Counted from the stretch's first letter, positions 18,101 through 28,693 are shown. The stretch: 64,000 bases of DNA from Jejuia sp043557195 (GCA_043557195.1 CP121314.1:4154001-4218000), one strand, 5' to 3'. The notes: generated by a model not told the origin, from the sequence alone. Numbers and translations are program-made.

Positions 18101-18793
18101 ATGAAGAAATACATTATTTCGTTTATTGTAATTTTTTGTTGCTTTTACAAAACATCTGCACAAATAGACCAATCTAAAACAGGTGCTTGGTATATGTATT
18201 TTTACAAACACCAGTTCAAGAATAGTCAATTTGGAATTCAAGGTGATTTACAATATAGAAATTGGAATACTATAGGCGATTTAGAACAACTACTCATTCG
18301 TTCTGGGCTTACTTTTACTCCAAAAAAGGCAAACGTATTACTAACTTTAGGCTATGCTAATATTACTACCGGTCAGTTTGGTGATAGCGATGCTACAGTT
18401 TCGGAAAGTAGAATTTATCAAGAAGCATTTATTCCACAAAAACTTGGAAATAGATTGTATTTAGCACACCGATTTCGATATGAGCAACGGTTTGTTGAAA
18501 ATCAAGACTTTAGAACCCGGTACAGGTATAACTTGTTTCTAAATATTCCACTCAACCAGAAAGCTTTAATAGATAAAACCTTTTATTTGGCGTTGTACAA
18601 TGAACTATTCATCAACGGGCAAACCGAGATTGGAGATAATAATACTGTAGAGCTATTTGATAGAAACAGAACCTACTTAGGACTAGGCTATGTGGTTAAA
18701 CCAAGTATGAAATTTCAGGTGGGATGGATGAATCAAAAAACGGTAAATTGGGGTAAAGGCCAACTGCAGTTAAGCTTTCATCATACTTTTTAA
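18101..18793 (+). CDS. DUF2490 outer-membrane beta-barrel protein
   Basis: A 230-residue exported protein: signal KKYIISFIVIFCCFYKTSAQ, then alternating strands rich in aromatic and polar residues ending in a C-terminal aromatic (LQLSFHHTF), typical of outer-membrane barrels. The stretches TGAWYMYFY, RNWNTIGDLEQLL and RYEQRF fit the DUF2490 family. Function unknown. It starts 3 bases after the UPF0173 stop, so it is part of the menaquinone transcript although not obviously related to quinone synthesis. Confidence 0.85.
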   Translation: MKKYIISFIVIFCCFYKTSAQIDQSKTGAWYMYFYKHQFKNSQFGIQGDLQYRNWNTIGDLEQLLIRSGLTFTPKKANVLLTLGYANITTGQFGDSDATVSESRIYQEAFIPQKLGNRLYLAHRFRYEQRFVENQDFRTRYRYNLFLNIPLNQKALIDKTFYLALYNELFINGQTEIGDNNTVELFDRNRTYLGLGYVVKPSMKFQVGWMNQKTVNWGKGQLQLSFHHTF

Positions 18794-18799
18794 ATAATA

Positions 18800-19834
18800 A
18801 TGACGGCAACTTACCATAACTACATTCTCAATTTCAAACAAGCAAGTGGTACATCTAGAGGGGTTTTAAAAACTAAGGAGACTTGGATTTTAATTATTCA
18901 AAATGAAGAAAAAGAAGGCATAGGGGAGTGCGGTATGTTCAGAGGCTTGTCCGTTGATGACCGCCCAGATTTTGAAGACAAAATAAAATGGGCCTGCACC
19001 AACATTAATAAAGGTTTAGAATTTCTAATTTCTGAATTAACGGAATTTCCAAGTATTCAATTTGGATTAGAAATGGCTTTTAAATCACTACAAAGTCAAG
19101 ATAAGTTTAATTTGTTTCCTTCGGATTTTACAAAAGGCAACGCTTCAATCCCTATTAACGGTTTGATATGGATGGGAAGTGAAGCATTTATGAAACAGCA
19201 AATCAAAGATAAAATTGAAGCAGGTTTCCATTGTATAAAACTAAAAATTGGAGCTATTGATTTTCAAACGGAACTAAATCTCTTGAAAACTATTAGAAAG
19301 CAATTTACTTCAAAAGATATAGAATTACGTGTTGATGCTAATGGTGCTTTTAATCCAAATGAAGCTTTAGAGAAACTTAAACGACTCTCTGAATTTGATC
19401 TGCATTCCATAGAACAACCCATTAAACAAGGGCAAATTGATGATATGGCTTTGTTATGTAAGCAAGCACCTTTACCTATTGCTTTAGACGAAGAATTAAT
19501 TGGCGTTTTTGGTGTAACAAAAAAAACTGAATTACTACAAACTATTCGTCCGCAATATATTATATTGAAACCCACTTTAATTGGTGGTTTTAATGGTAGT
19601 GATGAATGGATTAATAGTGCTGAAAATGACAATATAGGATGGTGGATTACCAGTGCTTTAGAAAGTAACATAGGCTTAAACGCAATAGCGCAATATACCT
19701 ATGATACGCAAAGTAAAATGCCGCAAGGGTTGGGAACAGGAAGTTTATTTACTAATAATTTTGACTCGCCCTTATATGTTGAAGAAGGCCGTTTACACTA
19801 CGATAGAAGAAAAAACTGGAAAATAAATTTATAA
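18800..19834 (+). CDS. menC: o-succinylbenzoate synthase
   Basis: A 344-residue enolase-superfamily enzyme that dehydrates SHCHC to o-succinylbenzoate. Catalytic residues are visible: Lys147 and Lys149 in IKLKIG, the metal ligands Asp179 (RVDAN), Glu205 (IEQP) and Asp230 (ALDEE), and Lys257 in LKPTLIGG. The C-terminal SALESNIG is also typical. It is 6 bases after the DUF2490 gene and 3 bases before the CPBP protease gene, clearly in one operon with menB-menA-menE. Confidence 0.93.
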   Translation: MTATYHNYILNFKQASGTSRGVLKTKETWILIIQNEEKEGIGECGMFRGLSVDDRPDFEDKIKWACTNINKGLEFLISELTEFPSIQFGLEMAFKSLQSQDKFNLFPSDFTKGNASIPINGLIWMGSEAFMKQQIKDKIEAGFHCIKLKIGAIDFQTELNLLKTIRKQFTSKDIELRVDANGAFNPNEALEKLKRLSEFDLHSIEQPIKQGQIDDMALLCKQAPLPIALDEELIGVFGVTKKTELLQTIRPQYIILKPTLIGGFNGSDEWINSAENDNIGWWITSALESNIGLNAIAQYTYDTQSKMPQGLGTGSLFTNNFDSPLYVEEGRLHYDRRKNWKINL

Positions 19835-19837
19835 ATT

Positions 19838-20797
19838 ATGTACATAGAACAAGCTTATAAAGGATTAACAGATGCATGGCGATACATTGTGGGTGGTGCA
19901 ATTATCTTCATAGCGTGGCAAATTTTAGGATCTATACCATTAATTGCAGGATTGTTTTTAAATATGGATGGTTTTGAAAATTTCCCAACCGATATTTCTG
20001 GAATGGTGGAACTATTAGGGGGAAATCTTTTTTTATTCCTGATGCTTATTTCGTTTGCCATTGGACTTATTGGTGTTTTTATAAGTTTTAAGTATTTACA
20101 TAAGTTGTCATTTACACAATTTACTACAACGAGATCAAAAATTGATTGGAAACGATTCTGGTTTGTTTTCATTTTATGGGGAGGTGTCACTAGTGGATTA
20201 GTGCTACTTGATTATTTTTATATTACTCCTGAAAACTATGTATGGAATTTTAAACTAGAACCTTTTTTGATTCTTTTAGCTATTGGCATTTTTCTGTTAC
20301 CGTTACAAACGAGCTTTGAGGAATATGCTTTCAGAGGCTACGGTATGCATTTTTTGGGTACTATAGCAAAAAACAGATGGTTGCCCTTAATAATCACTTC
20401 GGTAGCTTTTGGGGTAATGCATATTTTTAACCCGGAAGTGGAAAAATTAGGCTACATTATAATGGTATATTACATAGGTACAGGATTCTTTTTAGGGATT
20501 ATAACATTAATGGATGAAGGGTTAGAATTGGCCTTAGGGTTCCATTTTGCCAACAATTTATTCACGGCACTTTTAGTTACCACAGATTGGACTGTATTAC
20601 AAACCGACAGTATACTAAAGGATATCAGCGATCCATCAGAAATGGTGATTTCAGAAATACTTGTGCCAGTATTCGTAGTGTTCCCAATATTGCTTTTTAT
20701 TTTATCAAAAAAATACAAATGGACCAATTGGAAAGACAAGCTATTCGGTCCCGTAATTGAGCCACCAAAAGAAGATTATAAAATTTTAGAAGAATAG
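19838..20797 (+). CDS. CPBP family intramembrane metalloprotease
   Basis: A 319-residue multi-span membrane protein (about seven to eight segments). The three CAAX-protease/bacteriocin-processing motifs are intact: EEYAFRG (Glu161, Glu162, Arg166), FGVMH (His195) and HFANN (His236, Asn240). The C-terminal tail is hydrophilic. Members cut within or near membranes; the substrate here is unknown. It sits between menC and menE, and the same neighbourhood in other Flavobacteria would tell if this is a fixed link to menaquinone metabolism. Confidence 0.92.
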   Translation: MYIEQAYKGLTDAWRYIVGGAIIFIAWQILGSIPLIAGLFLNMDGFENFPTDISGMVELLGGNLFLFLMLISFAIGLIGVFISFKYLHKLSFTQFTTTRSKIDWKRFWFVFILWGGVTSGLVLLDYFYITPENYVWNFKLEPFLILLAIGIFLLPLQTSFEEYAFRGYGMHFLGTIAKNRWLPLIITSVAFGVMHIFNPEVEKLGYIIMVYYIGTGFFLGIITLMDEGLELALGFHFANNLFTALLVTTDWTVLQTDSILKDISDPSEMVISEILVPVFVVFPILLFILSKKYKWTNWKDKLFGPVIEPPKEDYKILEE

Positions 20798-20806
20798 AAA
20801 TTTACT

Positions 20807-21883
20807 ATGACTCCAGATTATACCAAAGTTCACAACAGGTTTAAATTAGAAGGATTTCATTACAACCGTGAGGATTTAATGGAAGTTGCTTACAGTTTTA
20901 TAAAAGAAGGATATCCTTATCAGCAGCAATTAGGCCTTTTCCTATTAGATTGGTTAGATAATAAAGATTATATAAAGGTAAAAACATCAGGCTCTACAGG
21001 GAAGCCTAAAATGCTAAAAATCAAAAAGCAGGCTATGATTAATTCTGCCATCACTACTGGTGATTTTTTTGATTTAACCCCTGGAAAAAAAGTTTTGAAT
21101 TGCTTACCCTCAAACTTTATAGCTGGAAAGATGATGATGGTTAGAGCCATTGTTTTAGGACTTGAAGTAGACATGGTAGTACCGTCGGCTTTACCAAGAA
21201 TAGATTATGAAAAAGACTATGACTTTTGTGCATTCACACCAATGCAACTCAAAAATTTTGCGAAATATTTAAAATCTATTAAAACAGTAATAGTAGGAGG
21301 AGGGCGTGTTTCAAATCATATAAAATCTTTAATAAAAGATAAAAAGCCACAAGTTTATGAGACTTATGGAATGACGGAAACAGTGTCTCATATTGCTGTA
21401 AAAAAGCTAAATAATTTTGTAGGTGACGATACCGATAAATATTTCACAACATTACCTGGTATCAATATTTCTAAAGATGATAGAGGATGCTTAGTGATTG
21501 ATGCCCCAAAGCTTTCTGATGAAACCATTGTGACAAATGATTTGGTTGAAATTTATTCTGATAACCTATTTGAATGGATTGGACGTTTTGATAATATGAT
21601 TAACACTGGTGGTATTAAAGTATTTCCAGAAAAAATAGAGGAGAAGCTGCAGGATAAAATGGACGGGCGACAATTTTTTATCTATGGAATTGAAGATGAT
21701 ACTTTAGGTGAAAAAATAATAATGGTAATTGAAGGCTCAGAAAAGGATATAGATGACACCTTGTTTGATGCTTTAGATAAGTTCGAAAAACCAAAAGATA
21801 TTTTCTTTACTAGAAAGTTTAAAGAAACCGCATCAGGAAAAATTCATAGAGCTAACACGATTAAATCTATTTTAGAAGCATAA
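20807..21883 (+). CDS. menE: o-succinylbenzoate-CoA ligase (short AMP-binding form)
   Basis: A 358-residue AMP-forming ligase, short compared with the roughly 450 residues of E. coli MenE, as is usual in Bacteroidota. The P-loop TSGSTGKPK (residues 60-68), YETYGMTET, the hinge GRFDNMINTGG and the C-terminal catalytic Lys345 (ASGKIHR) are all present. It forms OSB-CoA, the substrate of MenB. It ends the operon: the stop codon runs straight into a strong terminator. Confidence 0.93.
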   Translation: MTPDYTKVHNRFKLEGFHYNREDLMEVAYSFIKEGYPYQQQLGLFLLDWLDNKDYIKVKTSGSTGKPKMLKIKKQAMINSAITTGDFFDLTPGKKVLNCLPSNFIAGKMMMVRAIVLGLEVDMVVPSALPRIDYEKDYDFCAFTPMQLKNFAKYLKSIKTVIVGGGRVSNHIKSLIKDKKPQVYETYGMTETVSHIAVKKLNNFVGDDTDKYFTTLPGINISKDDRGCLVIDAPKLSDETIVTNDLVEIYSDNLFEWIGRFDNMINTGGIKVFPEKIEEKLQDKMDGRQFFIYGIEDDTLGEKIIMVIEGSEKDIDDTLFDALDKFEKPKDIFFTRKFKETASGKIHRANTIKSILEA

Positions 21884-21914
21884 AAAAATCCGAATCTTAA
21901 AGATTCGGATTTTT
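21884..21914 (+). terminator. strong intrinsic terminator between menE and yebC
   Basis: Perfect 15-base arms (21884-21898 and 21900-21914, core TCCGAATCTT/AAGATTCGGA) with a tiny loop and T-runs on both strands. It ends the menaquinone operon and, in reverse, the YebC gene. Confidence 0.9.
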
Positions 21915-21931
21915 GTTTTATATCAGAAAAA

Positions 21932-22678
21932 CTAATCTGTAGTTTCTTCCATGGTGTGATACACGTTTTGCACATCATCATCTTCCTCGAGTTTTTCTAG
22001 TAACTTTTCTACATCAGCAGCTTGTTCAGCAGATAACGGTTTTGTTACTTGTGGAATGCGCTCAAAACCTGATGATAATATTTCAATATTGTTGTCTTCT
22101 AAATACGATTGGATTTTACCAAAGCTTTCAAAAGGCGCATAAATCATCACGCTATTAACCTCATTGCCATCAGCATCTTCATCGGTATCTTCAAAAATTT
22201 CTTCAACACCAAAATCAATCAACTCTAATTCTAATTCTTCTAAATCGAGTGCTTCACCTTTAATTTTAAAATTGCAGGTATGATCAAACATAAACACTAC
22301 AGAACCTGATGTTCCTAAACTTCCGTCACACTTATTAAAATAGCTACGAACATTGGCAACAGTTCTGGTATTATTATCCGTAGCTGTTTCAACCAACACT
22401 GCTATACCATGAGGCGCATAGCCTTCAAAAACTACTTCTTTATAATCCCCTTGATTTTTATCACTCGCACGTTTTATGGCCCGCTCAATATTATCTTTTG
22501 GCATGTTTACGGACTTTGCATTCTGTATGACTGCACGTAAACGAGAATTACTATCAGGATCAGGACCTCCTTCTTTTACCGCCATAACAATGTCTTTACC
22601 AATACGCGTAAAGGCTTTACTCATAGCAGACCAACGTTTCATTTTTCTTGCTTTCCTAAATTCAAAAGCTCTTCCCAT
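21932..22678 (-). CDS. YebC/PmpR family regulator or translation factor
   Basis: A 248-residue YebC-family protein starting MGRAFEFRKARKMKRWSAMSKAFTRIGKDI and continuing VNMPKDNIERAIKRA, EGYAPHG, TDNNTRTVANVR and GSLGTSGSVVFMF. These are the three-domain YebC signatures. Members are annotated as transcriptional regulators; later work links some to translation of difficult sequences. Cytoplasmic. Transcribed alone, convergent with menE across the shared terminator. Confidence 0.95.
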   Translation of the reverse strand: MGRAFEFRKARKMKRWSAMSKAFTRIGKDIVMAVKEGGPDPDSNSRLRAVIQNAKSVNMPKDNIERAIKRASDKNQGDYKEVVFEGYAPHGIAVLVETATDNNTRTVANVRSYFNKCDGSLGTSGSVVFMFDHTCNFKIKGEALDLEELELELIDFGVEEIFEDTDEDADGNEVNSVMIYAPFESFGKIQSYLEDNNIEILSSGFERIPQVTKPLSAEQAADVEKLLEKLEEDDDVQNVYHTMEETTD

Positions 22679-22807
22679 AGTTTTAAGTTAAATAAGTTGT
22701 GAGTATTAAAGTGCCAAAAGTTATATATTTTCCAAGGCACGCAAATTTAAAAAATATTGCATTAATATTTAAGTACTGTTTAATGTGACTGTGACTGCCT
22801 ACTAGAA

Positions 22808-23101
22808 TTACTCATCAACAGGTTCTACTATCATTTCTATCGCTTCTGCCAATTTAAAATCCTTATTGGTGACACCACCTGCATCATGAGTTGATAATGA
22901 TATAGAAAGCACGTTGTAAACATTGGACCAATTAGGATGATGATTTAAAGCTTCACACTCAAAAGCAATTCTGCTCATTGCACTAAAACAATCCTTAAAA
23001 TTTTCAAATTCAAACTCTGCATGAATGGCATTATCAAAGTATTCCCAATCAGGGAATCGCAATAATTTCTTTTCTATATCTTGTTCTGAAAGTTTACTCA
23101 T
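22808..23101 (-). CDS. 4a-hydroxytetrahydrobiopterin dehydratase
   Basis: A 97-residue pterin-4a-carbinolamine dehydratase, normal length. The signature EALNHHPNWSNVYNVLSISLSTHDAGG includes the active-site His pair and the THDAGG turn. It recycles the pterin cofactor of aromatic amino acid hydroxylases; no such hydroxylase is in this window. ATG at 23099-23101. The 61-base gap to the next minus-strand gene upstream leaves co-transcription open. Confidence 0.93.
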   Translation of the reverse strand: MSKLSEQDIEKKLLRFPDWEYFDNAIHAEFEFENFKDCFSAMSRIAFECEALNHHPNWSNVYNVLSISLSTHDAGGVTNKDFKLAEAIEMIVEPVDE

Positions 23102-23162
23102 AATTATCCATCATTTTTTCTTTGACTCAACTAATATACCCATTTCAATAGTTAAAATCAAC

Positions 23163-23993
23163 CTACAACTTTAATTCTTCAAGGATTTTTTGACTGTTAA
23201 GCTGAAGATGTTTTGGCAGTTTATTAAACTTGGGTAAAACAGCTAAATACCTATCATCATTAGTCGTGTACACTCTTTTATAATGTGCCTTTTCGTTTAA
23301 TTCTAAAGATGTTATAATATCTTTAATAAACTCATCATGATGTACCAAATCAGAACTTCCTAAATGAAACACACCGTATTTATTTCTATTGATGATATAG
23401 TGAATTTGTTGCGTTACTTTAGAATCTGTAGTAACGTTCATTATCAAATTTGGGAAAATTTCAATAGGTTCTTTTTCCTTTATATGTTGAAGCATTTCAT
23501 TAATTCTCGGAGACTGATTACCAAAAACCATAGGTAATCTCAAAATTGCAACTTGTTTCTTTGGCAAGCGCAATAACATGTTTTCAATCTTTATTTTGAA
23601 ATGCCCATAAACACTATTACTCAAGGTTTTATCTTGCTCATAACTTGGGTATTTACTGTAAGCGTCAAAAACATTAGCAGAAGATAGAAACAGTAATTTT
23701 ATGTTTTGTACATATATGTATTCTGAAAGATGTTGATGTAATAACACCTGTTTAGAAAAATCACCACGCAATGCCGAAATTATTATTGTTGGCTTTACAA
23801 TATTCAGGATCTCGTAGATATCATCTTCTTCAAAATTATACTGAAAGAAATGATGGTTTTTTTCTAGTTGTTTATTTGAAGTGCTATAGGTTGCAAAGGT
23901 TCTGAAATAGGAGCAGAGTTCCTTGTAAATAGCGCCACCCAAAAAACCACTACCACCAAGTATTAATATTTTATGTTTATAGGCCTCCTTCAT
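23163..23993 (-). CDS. extended short-chain dehydrogenase/epimerase-like protein
   Basis: A 276-residue NAD(P)-binding Rossmann protein with GGSGFLGGAIY at residues 13-23, SALRGD, LFLSSANVFDAY and YGHFKIKIE, giving the Y-x3-K pair, then ILRLPMVFG. It resembles RmlD/dTDP-4-dehydrorhamnose reductase-like proteins but is short and has no specific substrate motif I can name. It is 24 bases downstream of gcvT on the same strand. A role in sugar-nucleotide or cofactor reduction is possible. Confidence 0.85.
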   Translation of the reverse strand: MKEAYKHKILILGGSGFLGGAIYKELCSYFRTFATYSTSNKQLEKNHHFFQYNFEEDDIYEILNIVKPTIIISALRGDFSKQVLLHQHLSEYIYVQNIKLLFLSSANVFDAYSKYPSYEQDKTLSNSVYGHFKIKIENMLLRLPKKQVAILRLPMVFGNQSPRINEMLQHIKEKEPIEIFPNLIMNVTTDSKVTQQIHYIINRNKYGVFHLGSSDLVHHDEFIKDIITSLELNEKAHYKRVYTTNDDRYLAVLPKFNKLPKHLQLNSQKILEELKL

Positions 23994-24017
23994 TCGCTTT
24001 CTACACCAAAATACGGT

Positions 24018-25100
24018 TTAGCCCTTGTAAAATGGTAGCTTTACAACAGTTGCAGGTACTGCTTTTTTTCTAATTTGAATATTGATTTTACTACCAGCAT
24101 CAGCAAAAATAGGAGGGACGTAACCCAAACCAATACCTTTACCTAATGAAGGGGCCATAGTGCCAGAAGTAACGTTTCCGATGGTGTTTCCATTACCATC
24201 TACAATATCGTAACCATGACGTGGAATACCGCGGTCATCCAATTCAAAACCGACTAATTTACGTTCTGGTCCGCGTTCTTTTTCAGATTTAAGCGCTTCA
24301 GAATTTGTAAAATCTTTGGTGAATTTGGTAATCCAACCCAATCCAGCTTCAATGGGAGAGGTGGTGTCATCAATATCGTTGCCGTAAAGACAATAGCCCA
24401 TTTCTAAACGCAGTGTGTCTCGTGCAGCAAGCCCAATAGGCTTTATGCCATAATTTGCACCAGCTTCTAATACTTTATTCCAAATTTGTTCAACCTCGCT
24501 GTTTTTACAATAAATTTCGAAACCACCGCTACCAGTGTAGCCTGTAGCCGAAATAATTACATAATCAATCCCTGCAAAATCGCCAACCACAAAATTGTAG
24601 AATTTAATTGCAGATAAATCTTCACTGGTTAAAGCTTGCATCGCTTCAACCGCCTTTGGGCCTTGAATAGCGAGTAGGGAATAGTCCGCACTCAAATCGC
24701 GCATAGTAGCGCCAACATCGTTTTTAGACTGAATCCAATTCCAATCTTTTTCGATATTACTAGCGTTAACCACTAGAAGATACGTTTCTTCTTTAATGCG
24801 ATAGATAATTAAATCGTCCACAATACCGCCTGTATCATTAGGTAAACAGCTGTATTGCGCTTTACCAATGGTAAGTTTTGAAGCATCGTTACTAGACACG
24901 TTTTGAATAAGTTCTAATGCATGCGGACCTTCAATTAAAAATTCACCCATATGCGACACATCAAACACACCAACGCCGTTTCGTACGGTTTCATGTTCTA
25001 GATTCACACCTTCGTATTGTACAGGCATATTATAACCGGCAAAAGGCACCATTTTAGCACCAAGCGCTTCATGAATTTTAGATAAGGCTGTATTTTTCAT
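24018..25100 (-). CDS. gcvT: glycine cleavage system aminomethyltransferase (T protein)
   Basis: A 360-residue T protein, full length. The N-terminus MVPFAGYNMPVQYEGV, VGVFDVSHMGEF, the GIVDDLIIYR region with the catalytic Asp, GYTGSGGFEIYC, RDTLRLEMGYCLYG and the C-terminal GNVTSGTMAPSLGKGIGLGYV are all present. It moves the aminomethyl group from the H-protein to tetrahydrofolate. gcvH and gcvP are not in the window. The SDR gene follows closely. Confidence 0.96.
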   Translation of the reverse strand: MKNTALSKIHEALGAKMVPFAGYNMPVQYEGVNLEHETVRNGVGVFDVSHMGEFLIEGPHALELIQNVSSNDASKLTIGKAQYSCLPNDTGGIVDDLIIYRIKEETYLLVVNASNIEKDWNWIQSKNDVGATMRDLSADYSLLAIQGPKAVEAMQALTSEDLSAIKFYNFVVGDFAGIDYVIISATGYTGSGGFEIYCKNSEVEQIWNKVLEAGANYGIKPIGLAARDTLRLEMGYCLYGNDIDDTTSPIEAGLGWITKFTKDFTNSEALKSEKERGPERKLVGFELDDRGIPRHGYDIVDGNGNTIGNVTSGTMAPSLGKGIGLGYVPPIFADAGSKINIQIRKKAVPATVVKLPFYKG

Positions 25101-26120
<1,020 letters not shown>

Positions 26121-26249
26121 TCACTTTCTTTTGCGTTTAGGCGGCTTTAGTGATGGCGTGTTTCCTGGTGTGTCCTTGTTGTCACGTGCTCGCCTATCTG
26201 GTTTTCCAGTAGATTTTGCAATTCTCTTCGGTCCTGGTTTAAGTCCCAT
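26121..26249 (-). CDS. very basic 42-residue ORF downstream of the protease
   Basis: ATG at 26247-26249 opens a 42-codon frame ending TGA, starting MGLKPGPKRIAKSTGKPDRR and ending PPKRKRK. It has 15 Lys/Arg, 3 Asp and 7 Pro in 42 residues, and its DNA is about 47% G+C by my count, well above its surroundings. It lies 76 bases after the subtilase stop on the same strand, so it may be the third gene of that operon. The composition suggests nucleic-acid binding or an intrinsically disordered tail peptide. It is short, so it could be chance, but the codon pattern and composition look coding. Confidence 0.5.
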   Translation of the reverse strand: MGLKPGPKRIAKSTGKPDRRARDNKDTPGNTPSLKPPKRKRK

Positions 26250-26325
26250 AATTTTTGTTTTTAATTAATAATTCAAATATTTAATCACTTTCTTTTTAAT
26301 AGCATTTCGTTATGCTTTAATTGGT

Positions 26326-28692
26326 CTAATTATTTTTACCTTTAACATCAATTCTAATCTCTTCTCTTAATTTAATGTTAGAGTGTAAAAAGTTTCTATC
26401 TGCCAACAATCTCGATACTTCATTGTAAACTTGATGTTGCCCTTTGGTATCTCTAATTGTAACGACTAAAGTAAAATCTTGATTTAAAACCTCTCCATCT
26501 TCTTTTGATCTAGTTTCTGCAAAATCACGATATGTTCCTTTTATTTTAGCATACCACTTTCTATTACTTGCTAAACTATCTCTTTGTCTTGCATCTTTCA
26601 TTTCACTTAAATTAACCGAATATTTTTTTACTGGCTGATACTTTTTTCCATAATTCAGTAATACTCTTTCTCTTGCGTAATCACTTTCTGTGTCTTTTAT
26701 ATAGGCACTTTTGTAATTAGAATCCAAAAGTACATTTTGGGTGTCATCTGGCCCAAAAGGGTTTAATATATTAGATTTAGTAGTATCTCTATCTTTTATG
26801 TTTTCATATGTACCAAACATTAAGTCTAAATTAGATTGACAATACTCTGCTCCTTGTTTTTCTCTTAAAACTGGTTGAGCAACTAAAGTAACTTTTACTT
26901 CTCCATAAAAGTGCCCATCATCATCAATTAAACTTTCAGGAAATGGAAAGTCAAGAATCTCGATAAATTCACCTTTATTTATGTTTTCTTGAAGAATTAA
27001 GGTAATTTCATGAGGATCGTTATAAATAATCTCATCGGCCGATGATGCTATTCCAAAACCCATTTGATTGACTTTTTCATTAATAGGAAAATTTACACCT
27101 AATGGATATTTCGCTGAATGTATTGCTAAAGCCTTAAGCAATGTAGGATTAAATTTTTCTCTTACTTTAAAATTTAGTTCAGATAACAACGATGTAACTC
27201 TAGGTGTTGAAAAACTTGTACCTATTATTTTTACTGGAGCTCCATCTGGCGCAATTGCTTTTACTCCATTTTCTACTCTTCTACCTCCATTCATACCAGC
27301 GTTGCCTCCATAAGAAACTAAATCTGGCTTTATACTATTTGCTGGTCCAGGACCAATACGAGTAAAAGGAGATGGATGATTTACATCAGCTATATCATTT
27401 CCATTTTTAGAATGTGCAATTGAACCAACCACTAAAGAACGAATTGAATCACCAGATCTTGCTATTCTGCTTTTAGGAAAACCTCTTTCAAAATTTCTAC
27501 AGTTCCCTGTGGACTTGCAAATAATTACCTCATTAGATATTTGAATATCGTCAAGTGCTTTCCCGAAATCAGAAAAGTCATTTAAATCTGCTTCAGATTT
27601 AGTTCCTAAAGATAGGTTCCAGATTTTAATATCAGAATTCTTTTTTATTGCTTCTCTAATATTTGCAATTAACTCATCTTCATCTATGCTTTCTTTAGTT
27701 TCATCTGGAAAAACAGTTGCATCAAAAAGTTTACAACCTGAATTTCCAGTCCATTTTTCTCCTTCTAAATCATCACCATAAATAATAATACTTGAAACAC
27801 AAGAACCATGTGTTGGATTGACTAAATCTTCAGGATAAGACGAGAAATTTCTATCAAGAAGCCAAGGACTTAAGTACTGATTCTTTGCTATACCTGAATC
27901 AAGAACTCCAATTATTGGGTATTCTTCATCTTTGATAGGTTCTTTTACTTCAATGTCCTGTCCAGAATTTAGCAAGTCCATACCAACACTATATTTTGGC
28001 ATAAATGTTATGGATTCTAAAGCTTCAAAATCACTAATGCTATCTAATTGGGCTTTGGTAGCGTTTTTAATTTTATAAATTATTAAGCCAGAAGAATAAT
28101 TTGCTTCTACCACATCAATACTCTTTTGCTTACAGTACTTTTCAAATGATATTTTGACAGCATTATTTATTTCATAATTCAAAAAATCTATGAGAGAAAT
28201 TTTTACTGTCTCATTTTTTTTATTTTCTTCAATATCAGCAATAAAAGGTTCGAATATTTCTATTGTTTCGACAGCAGAAATGGCTTTAGGGTTTCTATGA
28301 TAATTATTAATGTTTTTCTTAATGACTTTGCTATCTTCAATACTGTCAACTTTTACTATAGCACTATTTGAATCAATAAAACCAATTATATTATTTTTTG
28401 AAAATTGTCCATTAAATAGCTTTTGAATATCTTGTCTGTGTGATTTTGCAATGGCATTATCATCAATATCAATACGTAATGTAGCAGGAATAAAACTCCT
28501 TGTGTTATCTCGGTTTTCAAAAAAAGTATCTAATTCACTTAAAGGCTCTAAAAGACTATTTGCTCTTTCTTGAAGTTCTTCTCCATGAAGTTGCCATTTA
28601 GGAATTGTTTTACTGCCTCCACCTTCGACTCTCCTATCGTCTACTTTCTGTCTTTTCTGAAATAATTTTACAGGTAAATTCTTTTTAGCCAT
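26326..28692 (-). CDS. subtilisin-like serine protease (S8), partner of AAA+ ATPase
   Basis: A 788-residue protein without signal peptide, hence cytoplasmic. Residues 1-250 form an N-terminal domain of unknown type, starting basic (LPVKLFQKRQKVDDRR). The S8 domain follows with all catalytic residues: Asp265 (GVLDSG), His295 (THGSCV), oxyanion Asn397 (STGN) and Ser493 (GTSFSTP). A beta-rich C-terminal part (about 560-788) completes it. The gene is 1 base after the AAA+ ATPase stop, so the two are co-translated. Known: AAA ATPase plus subtilase pairs recur in variable genomic regions of many bacteria. Inference: the ATPase controls or feeds the protease, perhaps in a defence or stress response. 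Flanking repeats mark it as an exchangeable module. Confidence 0.9.
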   Translation of the reverse strand: MAKKNLPVKLFQKRQKVDDRRVEGGGSKTIPKWQLHGEELQERANSLLEPLSELDTFFENRDNTRSFIPATLRIDIDDNAIAKSHRQDIQKLFNGQFSKNNIIGFIDSNSAIVKVDSIEDSKVIKKNINNYHRNPKAISAVETIEIFEPFIADIEENKKNETVKISLIDFLNYEINNAVKISFEKYCKQKSIDVVEANYSSGLIIYKIKNATKAQLDSISDFEALESITFMPKYSVGMDLLNSGQDIEVKEPIKDEEYPIIGVLDSGIAKNQYLSPWLLDRNFSSYPEDLVNPTHGSCVSSIIIYGDDLEGEKWTGNSGCKLFDATVFPDETKESIDEDELIANIREAIKKNSDIKIWNLSLGTKSEADLNDFSDFGKALDDIQISNEVIICKSTGNCRNFERGFPKSRIARSGDSIRSLVVGSIAHSKNGNDIADVNHPSPFTRIGPGPANSIKPDLVSYGGNAGMNGGRRVENGVKAIAPDGAPVKIIGTSFSTPRVTSLLSELNFKVREKFNPTLLKALAIHSAKYPLGVNFPINEKVNQMGFGIASSADEIIYNDPHEITLILQENINKGEFIEILDFPFPESLIDDDGHFYGEVKVTLVAQPVLREKQGAEYCQSNLDLMFGTYENIKDRDTTKSNILNPFGPDDTQNVLLDSNYKSAYIKDTESDYARERVLLNYGKKYQPVKKYSVNLSEMKDARQRDSLASNRKWYAKIKGTYRDFAETRSKEDGEVLNQDFTLVVTIRDTKGQHQVYNEVSRLLADRNFLHSNIKLREEIRIDVKGKNN

Positions 28693-28693
28693 C

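Noticed and set aside
19264..19671. 135-codon minus-strand frame opposite menC
   Set aside because: menC is complete with all catalytic residues in this stretch; the reverse frame is low-complexity Ser/Leu.
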